Assembly (NCBI RefSeq): GCF_001601815.1
Contig: NZ_LUKG01000005.1
Span: forward strand, 83,177-122,699
From: Flavihumibacter sp. CACIAM 22H1
Lineage (GTDB): Bacteria; Bacteroidota; Bacteroidia; Chitinophagales; Chitinophagaceae
DNA length: 39,523 nucleotides
Direction of reading: 5' to 3'
Positions 1 to 9,184 of this stretch are shown here, one piece after another. Position 1 is the first letter of the stretch; each line of letters starts with the position of its first letter. The position numbers and the translations under genes are program-made. The notes below the pieces were generated by a model. That model was not told the DNA's origin. It searched no databases and saw only the letters and a list, made by a program, of their open reading frames with translations.

Positions 1-581
1 TGTTTAATCAGCTGGCGGGGATAAACGCTATTTTGTACTATGCCCCGAGAATTTTTGAATTAGCAGGCTTTTCCCAGGCAGATGCTTATCTACAGCCTGT
101 TTATATCGGAGCTGCCAACCTCCTGTTTACCCTCCTTGCCATGACTGTAATTGACCGGTTCGGAAGAAAAAAATTATTAATTATTGGATCCGTAGGAATG
201 ATTCTTTTTCTTGGTCTTACAGCAAATGCATTTAGTGGCGACCTGGCGGCTAATCGGTATGTATTGCTTTATCTGATTGGGTTTATTGCTTTTTTTGCGT
301 TTTCGCAAGGAGCAGTGATCTGGGTATTTATTGCTGAAATTTTTCCAAATTCTGTTCGTTCCCAGGGAGGGGCCCTGGGAAGTTTCACGCACTGGATTAT
401 GGCTGCGATTATTTCCTGGACCTTCCCGGTGATCGTAGAAAGCAGTCCGGATGGGGGCTATTATTCCTTCCTTTTTTATACTGTAATGATGGTACTGCAC
501 CTGCTTTTTGTAATCCGTTTTCTTCCGGAAACCAAGGGTAAAAGCCTTGAAAAAATTCAGGAAGAATTGGGTATTCAATAA
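1..581 (+). CDS. Sugar porter family MFS transporter, C-terminal part (5' truncated by window edge)
   Basis: The reading frame is open from the window start (FNQLAGINAILYYAPRIFELAGF, a sugar-porter motif). It continues through VIDRFGRKKLL and FLPETKGKSLEKIQEEL, typical of XylE-like porters. Confidence 0.9.
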   Translation, partial: FNQLAGINAILYYAPRIFELAGFSQADAYLQPVYIGAANLLFTLLAMTVIDRFGRKKLLIIGSVGMILFLGLTANAFSGDLAANRYVLLYLIGFIAFFAFSQGAVIWVFIAEIFPNSVRSQGGALGSFTHWIMAAIISWTFPVIVESSPDGGYYSFLFYTVMMVLHLLFVIRFLPETKGKSLEKIQEELGIQ

Positions 582-683
582 AAAACGCAGAGGCTGTCGT
601 GAAAACGTTTGCACAATTAAATTGCCTTCTTTTCCGGGCAATTGAAGCCTGATTCCTTAGTTTAGCCGGTAACGCTTAACGAT

Positions 684-1514
684 ATGGAGATCAGATTTCA
701 GCATAGCCCCAATGAAACCCGAAACATGGGTACCGATGCACTAAGGCAGCATTTTTTAATTAAATCTATTCTACAACCTTCCGAAGTTAAACTCGTTTAT
801 ACGCATTATGACCGCGTAATTATTGGTGGTATACAACCTGGTAACCAGCCTCTTCAGTTACCGGCCCCAGCCGAATTGAGGGCTTCCTTTTTCCTGGAAC
901 GAAGAGAAGCCGGTATTATAAATGTAGGGGGAAAAGGAATAATTAAGGCGGGTACGAAATCCTGGGAATTGTCAAAGCTGGATTGCCTCTATCTTGGAAA
1001 AGGTACGCAAGCTGTTGAGTTTGGTTCGGCAGATCCTGCAGATCCTGCTTTGTTCTATTTGCTTTCTTCTCCTGCACATATGACCTATCCCGATCGCTTA
1101 ATGAAAAAGGAGGACGTTACACCCGTTCAGATGGGCGCTACTGCTACATGTAATCAGCGTACCATTTACAAATACATATTTGAAGAAGGCATTCAAAGCT
1201 GTCAGCTGGTAATGGGGTTAACGATCATTGCCGAAGGAAGTGTTTGGAATACGATGCCTGCACACACACATACCCGCAGAATGGAAGCTTATTTCTATTT
1301 TGATATGGAGCATACGCAACGGGTTTTTCATTTTATGGGCGAGCCCCAGGAAACCCGTCATCTGTTAGTGGCCAGCCAGGATGCGGTTATTTCTCCTCCC
1401 TGGTCAATTCATGCCGGATGCGGAACAGCAAATTATTCTTTTATATGGGGAATGGCCGGTGAAAATTATACCTATACAGACATGGATCCTGCACCGGCGG
1501 ACACCTTGTTATAA
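684..1514 (+). CDS. kduI: 5-dehydro-4-deoxy-D-glucuronate isomerase (4-deoxy-L-threo-5-hexosulose-uronate ketol-isomerase)
   Basis: 276 aa. KduI-like N-terminus (RFQHSPNETRNMGTDALRQHFLI...VYTHYDRVIIGGIQP) and cupin metal site (MPAHTHTRRMEAYFYFDM). The neighbouring genes encode the KDG pathway. Confidence 0.95.
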   Translation: MEIRFQHSPNETRNMGTDALRQHFLIKSILQPSEVKLVYTHYDRVIIGGIQPGNQPLQLPAPAELRASFFLERREAGIINVGGKGIIKAGTKSWELSKLDCLYLGKGTQAVEFGSADPADPALFYLLSSPAHMTYPDRLMKKEDVTPVQMGATATCNQRTIYKYIFEEGIQSCQLVMGLTIIAEGSVWNTMPAHTHTRRMEAYFYFDMEHTQRVFHFMGEPQETRHLLVASQDAVISPPWSIHAGCGTANYSFIWGMAGENYTYTDMDPAPADTLL

Positions 1515-1528
1515 ATTAATTGTTCAAG

Positions 1529-2818
1529 ATGTTAAAAAAAGCAGTCGTTTTTTACTCCCTTGCCGGCCTATGCAGCCTGCTGTTCCTGCCTGGTTGTAAG
1601 CCAGCTACTGCTTTAGTGTCTTTTGATGTGGAAAATCCCTCTGATATTTCCCGGGAAGCAGCATTGGTGGTTTTGAAACGTGCTGAAATTCAACGGAAAT
1701 CGAATAGGAAAGTTAATGGCTATTTCAAAGTTATGCTTCACCAGGAGCCGGTTATCTGCCAGTTTGATGACCTGGACAAGGATGGTCAATGGGATGAATT
1801 GGCTTTCCTTCATGATTTCAGGTCGGGTGAAAAAATCAGCGTGCAGCTTTATGAAGCGGGGGTACCCGGCAACAGCGAAGTAAAGCCCCGTGCCCATGTA
1901 CGTCATAAAAGAAAACTGGAAGGTGCTGTATTTGGCCCTTCTTTAGTGAAGGATTCAATTGATGGCTCGCAACAACCCACCGATTTTGCCAGGCAAGCCC
2001 TTCCACCCTTTTTAACAGAAGGCCCTGCCTGGGAAAATGACCAACTGGGGTTTCGGCTCTATTTTGATTGTCGGAATGGTAAAGATATCTGGGGCAAACT
2101 GACCCGGGAAATGATCCTGGATAAAGTGGGCACAGACACTACACAGAACTATCACAAACTTGCTGCCTGGGGTATGGATTTACTGAAAGTGGGCGGCTCA
2201 TTAGGCGCCGGTGCACTAGCTCTGTATATGCCCGAGCTGGAAGGGAAAGATAGCCTTGTTCGGGTAGGCGGATCCAATATTAAACAAACCAGCTATGAGC
2301 AAATAGCAGATGGACCGGTTCGGGCAATTTTTCGAATGCACTATAAGAACTGGAATTTACACCCATCGTTGTTGCCGCTTTCGGTAACAGAAGAAATACA
2401 TATCTGGGGCGGACAACTTTTTTATGAGTCCTATATTTCCGTAACCAATATGCCTGATCACGCACAATTTGTGACGGGAATCGTGAACCTGCACAACGCC
2501 GATAAGCATGAATTGTATGAAGGAACGGCGGCTGCTGTCTACACACATGCCCGGCAGAGTGAAAATAATGATGCACTGGGTATGGCCATCCTGCTTTCTA
2601 AAAAAGACCTGGCAGGTTTTTCCGTAAGTAAAAATGATGCAACGGATATCAGGAATACCTATCTTGTTAAAATGAACAGATATGCCGGCCAGCAGCAATG
2701 TTTTCGGTTTTATGCAGCATGGGAAAAATCTCAACCCTCTTTGGCAAAAACCACTGATTTCGAACATTACCTGGTGAATCAACTTAAACAGTTTCAGCAA
2801 CCTCTAATTGTCCGTTAA
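1529..2818 (+). CDS. DUF4861-like lipoprotein in a uronate-utilisation operon
   Basis: Lipoprotein signal (MLKKAVVFYSLAGLCSLLFLPGC) and DUF4861-like body (FRSGEKISVQLYEAG..., YHKLAAWGMDLLKVGGSLGAGALALY). ATG at 1529 is preferred over the TTG at 1520. Its stop overlaps the next start (TAATG). Confidence 0.75.
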   Translation: MLKKAVVFYSLAGLCSLLFLPGCKPATALVSFDVENPSDISREAALVVLKRAEIQRKSNRKVNGYFKVMLHQEPVICQFDDLDKDGQWDELAFLHDFRSGEKISVQLYEAGVPGNSEVKPRAHVRHKRKLEGAVFGPSLVKDSIDGSQQPTDFARQALPPFLTEGPAWENDQLGFRLYFDCRNGKDIWGKLTREMILDKVGTDTTQNYHKLAAWGMDLLKVGGSLGAGALALYMPELEGKDSLVRVGGSNIKQTSYEQIADGPVRAIFRMHYKNWNLHPSLLPLSVTEEIHIWGGQLFYESYISVTNMPDHAQFVTGIVNLHNADKHELYEGTAAAVYTHARQSENNDALGMAILLSKKDLAGFSVSKNDATDIRNTYLVKMNRYAGQQQCFRFYAAWEKSQPSLAKTTDFEHYLVNQLKQFQQPLIVR

Positions 2819-3834
2819 TGAAAAAAATTGCTTGTTTGGGTGAATTTTTATTGCGTATGTCGCCTGAAATGCCTGGTAAATGGATACAGCAGGCCTCGAT
2901 TCCGGTTTACCTCGGCGGTGCTGAATTTAATGTGTCGGCTGCCTTGCAGCATTGGGGAAATGCCGTAAAATATATTTCAGCACTTCCTCAAAATAGCCTG
3001 GCTGATGACGTATTGGAAGAAATAAAAAAAATGGGGCTGGATGCTTCAGCTATTCAGCGAACGGGAGAGCGGATTGGTGTTTACATACTTCCCCAGGGAG
3101 CTGACTTAAAAAATGCAGGTGTTATTTACGACCGGGCGGGTTCTTCTTTTGCAAGCCTTCAAACAGGACAAGTTAACTGGAAAGAAATACTGGCCGATTG
3201 TTCTGTATTGCATTTTAGTGCTATCAGTCCCGGTTTAACCGCGCATACAGCTGCTTTGTGCCTGGAAGCAGTAGAAGCTGCTGCAGCATTGGGTTTGCTG
3301 ATTTCGGTAGACCTTAATTATCGCAATAAACTCTGGAAATACGGTATTTTACCAGCTGATTGTATGCCATCGCTGGTGAGGCATTGTACCATTGTGATGG
3401 GCAATATATGGTCAGCGCATCATTTACTCGGCGCTCCTCTGAAAGACGGGATAGAAACAATTCATACCAAAGAAGCTTACCTTGAACAGGCTGGCAGAAC
3501 TGCGGCATATATCCGAAGCCTGGCACCATCCTGTAAATGGGTGGCTAATACGTTCCGGTTCGACCAGCCTGGGGGCATACATTATTATGCATCGCTCGAT
3601 ACAGCTACGGCACAATATGTTTCACCGGAACTGAATGTATCCACCATAATAGACCGGGTTGGCAGCGGCGATTGTTTTATGGCAGGGTTATTACATGGTT
3701 GGGAGCAGCGTGAAAGTCCGGAAAATGCGCTTAAACTGGCTGCTTTTGCTGCTATTGGAAAACTACAGGAAAAGGGTGATTACACCAGGCAAACCATTCA
3801 ATCTATTCATTCAAAAATGTTAGCTCATGACTGA
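2818..3834 (+). CDS. kdgK: PfkB-family sugar kinase, probable 2-keto-3-deoxygluconate kinase
   Basis: PfkB fold with LGGAEFNVSAALQHWG near the N-terminus and DRVGSGDCFMAGLLHG near the C-terminus. It lies between the kduI and KDPG aldolase genes. Confidence 0.85.
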   Translation: MKKIACLGEFLLRMSPEMPGKWIQQASIPVYLGGAEFNVSAALQHWGNAVKYISALPQNSLADDVLEEIKKMGLDASAIQRTGERIGVYILPQGADLKNAGVIYDRAGSSFASLQTGQVNWKEILADCSVLHFSAISPGLTAHTAALCLEAVEAAAALGLLISVDLNYRNKLWKYGILPADCMPSLVRHCTIVMGNIWSAHHLLGAPLKDGIETIHTKEAYLEQAGRTAAYIRSLAPSCKWVANTFRFDQPGGIHYYASLDTATAQYVSPELNVSTIIDRVGSGDCFMAGLLHGWEQRESPENALKLAAFAAIGKLQEKGDYTRQTIQSIHSKMLAHD

Positions 3835-4486
3835 TCACAGTGCCCTTTATGCCGCCCTTCGCGAACAGGCTGTACTGCCGCTATTTTATCATCCGGAACT
3901 GGAAGTGTGTGAAAGAACCATACAGGCTTTATATGAGGGTGGTATTAGGCTGGTGGAATTTACTAACCGGGGGGAGTATGCGCTGCAGCATTTCAGTAGC
4001 CTTATTCAACGAAGAAAAACAGACTGGCCTGATCTTCAGCTTGCCATAGGAACAATTAAAACACCTGCACAGGCAAGTCAGTTCCTGGATGCGGGGGCAG
4101 ATTTTATTATTTGTCCGGGTACGGTAAAAGAAGTCGGAGAACAGGTTCATGCGGCGGGCAAAGCCTGGATTCCGGGCGCTATGACGGTGTCAGAAATTTT
4201 AGTAGCGCAGGCAACTGGTGCCCGGTTCATTAAATTATTTCCGGGTAATATATTAGGTCCTGCTTTTATGGCAGGGATACGTGATATTTTTCCTGAACTC
4301 TATTTCATGCCAACCGGAGGTGTGGAACTAACGATTGATAATTTACAAGCCTGGTTCAGGGCAGGTGTTAGCGCTGTTGGTTTAGGTAGCAAATTTTTGT
4401 CTAAAGAAGTACTGAATGATCGAAACTATGCTGCTATCACCGAACAAACGCGCAGGGCACTTGACCTGGTAAAGCAGGTAAAATAA
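3827..4486 (+). CDS. eda: 2-dehydro-3-deoxy-6-phosphogluconate (KDPG) / 4-hydroxy-2-oxoglutarate aldolase
   Basis: 219 aa. Class I aldolase pattern VEFTNRG, AIGTIKTPAQASQFLDAGADFIICPG, IKLFPGN and MPTGGV. It overlaps the upstream kinase by 8 nt. Confidence 0.93.
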   Translation: MTDHSALYAALREQAVLPLFYHPELEVCERTIQALYEGGIRLVEFTNRGEYALQHFSSLIQRRKTDWPDLQLAIGTIKTPAQASQFLDAGADFIICPGTVKEVGEQVHAAGKAWIPGAMTVSEILVAQATGARFIKLFPGNILGPAFMAGIRDIFPELYFMPTGGVELTIDNLQAWFRAGVSAVGLGSKFLSKEVLNDRNYAAITEQTRRALDLVKQVK

Positions 4487-4499
4487 AGCACCTGACCAT

Positions 4500-5792
4500 A
4501 TGAAAAATTCAAAATCGAGTTATCGGTGGACGATCTGCGGCCTGATTTTTTTTGCAACAACCATTAATTATTTAGACCGTGCCGTTATAAGCTTATTAAA
4601 AGGACCGCTGGAACAGGAATTTAACTGGTCAGAATCCGATTATGCCAATATTGTAATTGCCTTTCAGTTGTCGTATGCAGTAGGCTTATTACTGATGGGC
4701 CCCTTGGTGGATAAGATAGGAACAAAAATGGGCTATGCACTGGCCATTATTGGCTGGAGCATTGCTGCGGGTGGCCATGCATTGGTGAGTTCCACACTGG
4801 GTTTTATCGTAGCCCGTGCAGCATTAGGAATTACGGAAGCAGGCAACTTTCCGGCGGCTATCAAAACAGTGGCAGAATGGTTCCCTAAAAAAGAACGGGC
4901 ATTGGCAACTGGTTTATTTAATTCCGGGGCAAATGTGGGAGCCATATTAGCGCCCCTCACCGTGCCCTATATAGCTGCAGAATGGGGGTGGAAATGGGCA
5001 TTTATAATAACAGGCGCAACAGGCCTTGTCTGGTTGTTTTTCTGGTTCAGGGGCTATGGCAATCCGGCTACTCATCCAAAAGTGAATAAAGAAGAATTGG
5101 CTTTTATAAACAGTGATTCGGTCGAAATCGACCAGGCTTCCCAGGAACCGGCATTGAGTTGGTTTAGCCTGTTGGGATTTCGGCAAACCTGGGCTTTTGT
5201 ATTGGGCAAATTTCTGACAGATCCAATCTGGTGGTTTTATTTATTCTGGTTGCCGTCTTTTTTAAAAGCGGAATACCAGATGGAAAATACAGCCATAGCA
5301 TTGCCCGTAGCGCTGGTATACCTGATGTCAACGGCCGGAAGTGTAGTAGGGGGCTGGTTACCCTTACAGTTTATTAAATCGGGATGGCCTGTTTTCAGAA
5401 GCAGGAAAACAGCCATGTTTATATATGCCCTTGGCGCGGTGCCGGTGATGGCGGCTCAGTGGCTGGGTAGTATAAATATGTGGTATGCTGTGCTGATAAT
5501 AGGCTTGGCAACTGCGGCGCACCAGGCCTGGAGTGCAAACATTTTCACTACTGTTTCAGATATGTTTCCTAAATCTTCCGTTGCCTCGGTAACTGGGCTT
5601 GGGGGCATGGCGGGTGCATTGGGAGGTATGCTGATAGCAAAAATGGCCGGTCTGCTATTTGATCATTACAAAGCCCTGGGAAAAATTGAACTGGGTTATT
5701 TTATACTGTTTATGGTGTGTGCCGTAGCCTATCTTATTGCCTGGAGCATTATGCATTTATTGGTTCCCCGGATGAAGGAGATCAAAGTTTGA
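4500..5792 (+). CDS. MFS transporter, hexuronate (ExuT/ACS) type
   Basis: 430 aa, 12-TM-like. Starts WTICGLIFFATTINYLDRAVISLLKGPLE and contains ARAALGITEAGNFPAAIKTVAEWFPKKERALATGLFNSG, diagnostic of the anion:cation symporter family. Confidence 0.92.
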   Translation: MKNSKSSYRWTICGLIFFATTINYLDRAVISLLKGPLEQEFNWSESDYANIVIAFQLSYAVGLLLMGPLVDKIGTKMGYALAIIGWSIAAGGHALVSSTLGFIVARAALGITEAGNFPAAIKTVAEWFPKKERALATGLFNSGANVGAILAPLTVPYIAAEWGWKWAFIITGATGLVWLFFWFRGYGNPATHPKVNKEELAFINSDSVEIDQASQEPALSWFSLLGFRQTWAFVLGKFLTDPIWWFYLFWLPSFLKAEYQMENTAIALPVALVYLMSTAGSVVGGWLPLQFIKSGWPVFRSRKTAMFIYALGAVPVMAAQWLGSINMWYAVLIIGLATAAHQAWSANIFTTVSDMFPKSSVASVTGLGGMAGALGGMLIAKMAGLLFDHYKALGKIELGYFILFMVCAVAYLIAWSIMHLLVPRMKEIKV

Positions 5793-5818
5793 TTATTTTA
5801 GGTTAGAAATCTTTTTGT

Positions 5819-6736
5819 ATGACAACTGCCATTTGGGGAATTGATCTGGGAGGAACCAAAATAGAGGGTATTATTCTACCTTCTTTAACCAATCCTCAGC
5901 CTCTTTTTAGAAAAAGAATTGCTACGGAAGCGGAAAAAGGATACCGGCATATAGTTGCCCAAATTGTATTGCTGGTGAACCAGATGATAGGAGAATCGGG
6001 GCTAAGGCCGAAACGAATTGGAATTGGTACCCCGGGGGTGCTGGACCCTGTATTGCAGACGATGAAGAACTGCAATAGCACGGCACTCAATGGCAACCCT
6101 TTAAAGACAGATCTGGAAAAGGAACTTGGTATACCCGTTGTACTAGCCAATGATGCCAACTGTTTTGCACTGGCTGAAACGCATTGGGGCGCCATAAAGC
6201 AGGAAGTGCCGGATGCGCGCCTGGTATTTGGAATTATTATGGGAACCGGTGTGGGAGGTGGTATTGTTCATAATGGGCAGATCTGGAATGGCAAACATGG
6301 CATTGCCGGTGAATGGGGGCATATTTTTCTCGATGAATCAGGCGGTCCCTGTTATTGCGGACGTTCCGGTTGCGTGGAAACGGTGCTCAGTGGTCCATCC
6401 CTCCAACGTTATTATTTCAGCCTCTGCCAACAGGAAAAAACCCTGAAACAAATAGTGGAACTGGCGGAGGCCGGGGAGGCTGCTGCTGTAGCTACGATGG
6501 AGCGTTTACATATGTTTTTTGGAAAAGCCGTTTCTATACTTACTAACCTACTAGACCCCGATGCTATTGTGGTGGGTGGAGGAGTAGGAAATATTGCCAG
6601 CATCTATACCCGCGGCCGGGCCAGTTTGGAAAAATTCATTTTTAATAACCGGCTTGATACGCCGGTGTTATCCCCTTCGCTGGGAGATAGTGCCGGAGTT
6701 TTTGGTGCAGCTGCGCTGGTAGCTGACCAGAATTGA
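5819..6736 (+). CDS. ROK family sugar kinase/transcriptional regulator-like protein
   Basis: N-terminal GIDLGGTKIEGIIL, the ROK zinc motif CYCGRSGCVETVLSGPSL and GGGVGN near the C-terminus. Confidence 0.9.
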   Translation: MTTAIWGIDLGGTKIEGIILPSLTNPQPLFRKRIATEAEKGYRHIVAQIVLLVNQMIGESGLRPKRIGIGTPGVLDPVLQTMKNCNSTALNGNPLKTDLEKELGIPVVLANDANCFALAETHWGAIKQEVPDARLVFGIIMGTGVGGGIVHNGQIWNGKHGIAGEWGHIFLDESGGPCYCGRSGCVETVLSGPSLQRYYFSLCQQEKTLKQIVELAEAGEAAAVATMERLHMFFGKAVSILTNLLDPDAIVVGGGVGNIASIYTRGRASLEKFIFNNRLDTPVLSPSLGDSAGVFGAAALVADQN

Positions 6737-6750
6737 TTAGTTTCCCCCCG

Positions 6751-7953
6751 ATGGAAATTTTCTGCCAGTTGATATTTTGGATCAGTTTCCTGATCCTGGT
6801 CTATACCTACCTGGGATACGGCCTGCTGGTTTTTTTTCTGGCAAAAAGAAAGAAACAATTACCTGTTGCAGTATTACCGGAAGAGGAATTACCCGCTTTA
6901 ACGGTGCTGATACCAGCTTACAATGAAGCGGGTTGTATTGGTGCAAAGATCCGCAATACACTGGAATTAAAGTATCCCCGTACCTTGTTTCGGGTGCTGG
7001 TGATCACCGATGGCTCTACCGATGGCACCGAACAGATCGTAAAAGCCTTTCCGCAGGTAGAGCTACTGCATGGCCAGGAAAGGCTGGGGAAAGCTATGGC
7101 CTTAAACCGGGCTATGGAAATGGTTGAAACCCCTATTGTTATAGTAACCGATGCCAATGCCCTTCTTAACCAAAATGCCCTTCGGCTGCTGGTTTCCGGT
7201 TTTGCCGACCCTTCTATCGGGGCCATATCCGGGGAAAAACAAGTGGGGGGAGAAAATCAAGACGAGTTATCGGCGGAAGGGGAGGGCCTGTATTGGAAAT
7301 ATGAATCCTTTCTCAAAAAAAACGATGCCCGGCTTTATAGTGTGGTAGGCGCGGCTGGTGAGTTGCTGGCTTTCCGGGCTGCCTTATTTCAGCCACTTGA
7401 ACCGGATACCATACTGGATGATTTTGTTCTGTCGATGCGCATCTGTGAACAGGGGTATCGGATCGGATACGAACCTGCTGCAAAAGCGTTTGAAAAAGGC
7501 TCGCTAAGTTTGCGCGACGAGGAAAAAAGAAAAATTCGCATAGCCGCGGGTGGTTTCCAGGCTTTGAAAAGGTTACAAAAAAGCTGGTCCTGGCGCTTTA
7601 ATCCCCTGCTTTTCTTTCAATTTATATCACACAGGGTTAGCCGCTGGGTATTTGCAGCGCCGGCCTTGCTATTGCTGGGGGTATCGACCTTGTACCTGGT
7701 AGTTAAGGGCAGTGGCTCAATCTACCAGCTTGCAGGTATAATCCAGCTCCTGTTTTATAGCCTGGCGGTGCTGGGCTGGCTGGGTGCTCGTACAAATACG
7801 AAATTGCCTTTCGTATATATACCTTATTACTTTGTTTTTATGCATTGGTCCATTGTGCTGGGGCTGTTCCGGTTTCTTACCGGCGGGCAGGATGCAAAAT
7901 GGGAAAAATCAGACCGCATAAGGGTTTCCGTTAAAAATGACCAGGGGCAGTAA
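6751..7953 (+). CDS. Family 2 glycosyltransferase (membrane-associated)
   Basis: TVLIPAYNEAGCIGAKIRNTLELKYP, VITDGSTDGT, DANALLN, DDFVLSMRI and C-terminal hydrophobic segments. ATG at 6751; the ORF track used the upstream TTG at 6733. Confidence 0.9.
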   Translation: MEIFCQLIFWISFLILVYTYLGYGLLVFFLAKRKKQLPVAVLPEEELPALTVLIPAYNEAGCIGAKIRNTLELKYPRTLFRVLVITDGSTDGTEQIVKAFPQVELLHGQERLGKAMALNRAMEMVETPIVIVTDANALLNQNALRLLVSGFADPSIGAISGEKQVGGENQDELSAEGEGLYWKYESFLKKNDARLYSVVGAAGELLAFRAALFQPLEPDTILDDFVLSMRICEQGYRIGYEPAAKAFEKGSLSLRDEEKRKIRIAAGGFQALKRLQKSWSWRFNPLLFFQFISHRVSRWVFAAPALLLLGVSTLYLVVKGSGSIYQLAGIIQLLFYSLAVLGWLGARTNTKLPFVYIPYYFVFMHWSIVLGLFRFLTGGQDAKWEKSDRIRVSVKNDQGQ

Positions 7954-8241
7954 GGCGGGAAACAGGTAGTTTTACGCAGAATTAGAAAAAAAAACCGCCG
8001 TAGATTTCTTGGATTGGAAATATATATTACTTTTACTCCACGATTACCTAAGTACATCCCCTTAGGCCGCTTGCTTACCGTTCCACAATCCTAAGAACTC
8101 ACCCCATTAGTAGTATTTTTCTGATTTGTCATCAGGCTAAGAACTGATGTTGATTGTTCCAAGTACCCGTTGAAAGCCTAACCGTTCCAATTGAATTCCT
8201 ATTGAAAAATTGAGTTTCTAACAAAACTTAATTATTCAAGG

Positions 8242-8646
8242 ATGAAAAGAAAAGTACTCGTAATCACAGCTAGTAAATCGATTCGATTTTTACTGCACAC
8301 AGTTTTGAATGACCAATTCTCTGCAATTACTGCTTCAGAGGCTGGTGATGCCATGTATTGGCTGACCCGTTCTGAACTTCCTGCAGCTATTGTAGTAGAT
8401 CCTGAGCTTCCGGATAGCAATACCTGGGAAATCGTGGAGTATTTCAAAACCAGTGAGTTGTATAAAAATATACCAATGGTGGTAATTTCTTCTTTGGAAG
8501 AGGAAGAGATTGCAACTGTTTGTACCCGTTATAACGTGGAAGCTGCCTTTCACAAACCATTTAATCCGGTTGACCTTACCAAAACCTTGGAAGCTTTGAT
8601 CAAATCACCAGTAACCAGCTCCAAAAAGCTGTTGAAAGTGGTCTGA
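8242..8646 (+). CDS. Receiver-domain (response regulator-like) protein with degenerate acidic pocket
   Basis: 134 aa, receiver-like fold pattern: KVLVITASKS (normally DD), candidate phospho-Asp in AAIVVDPELPD, VVISS, and conserved Lys in FHKPF. Confidence 0.75.
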   Translation: MKRKVLVITASKSIRFLLHTVLNDQFSAITASEAGDAMYWLTRSELPAAIVVDPELPDSNTWEIVEYFKTSELYKNIPMVVISSLEEEEIATVCTRYNVEAAFHKPFNPVDLTKTLEALIKSPVTSSKKLLKVV

Positions 8647-8674
8647 AATTTTCCTCGTAAAAAATCTTACCTGA

Positions 8675-9178
8675 ATGGAACAAACTTTACCATTAAACCC
8701 CATAACCTCACCACAGCCCGTCTACCGCCGGTATTCGATTACCAGGGAAGATGAAACGGCTCCAGTGGCGGTTCTACATTCGAGGGAATTCTTCTTTATC
8801 GGAAAGAATACCCGTAATATCGACTATCTTATTAATTTATTTGAGGGTGGTTATGCTGCTGAATCGGTTGCAAAAGCCATTGCTATTTTACAGCGCATTG
8901 ATTCCCAATCAAAAACCATACCACAAGTTATTATTGTGGATGGAAATTTGGATTTGGCGGAAGTTGCTAACCTGAATGCCTACCTGAAGTCGATAGAAAA
9001 GTTTATGGCTATTCCGGTTATTATGGATACGGCAGGCAATTCGGTGGATGCAAAAGATACAGCTATCCTGAAACGCCTGTTTGATGATGTTATTGATACC
9101 AGAAAACCGGATGGAAAACTGGTTCAACGGGTAGATTTTCTTTCTAAAGTAAAAAAGAAGAACTGCAGCCGTACTTAA
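8675..9178 (+). CDS. Pseudo-receiver domain protein
   Basis: 167 aa. Receiver-like alternation (VAVLHSREFFFIGKN..., PQVIIVDGNLDLAEV..., IPVIMDTAG) but no clear conserved Lys-Pro or DD pair. It sits between another receiver-like gene and a sugar transferase. Confidence 0.5.
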   Translation: MEQTLPLNPITSPQPVYRRYSITREDETAPVAVLHSREFFFIGKNTRNIDYLINLFEGGYAAESVAKAIAILQRIDSQSKTIPQVIIVDGNLDLAEVANLNAYLKSIEKFMAIPVIMDTAGNSVDAKDTAILKRLFDDVIDTRKPDGKLVQRVDFLSKVKKKNCSRT

Positions 9179-9184
9179 TTCAGA

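Noticed and set aside
177-641. Antisense ORF of 154 aa opposite the sugar porter gene, and many similar short ORFs on both strands
   Set aside because: Composition is not protein-like, and they lie opposite or out of frame with strongly supported genes. Treated as chance ORFs.
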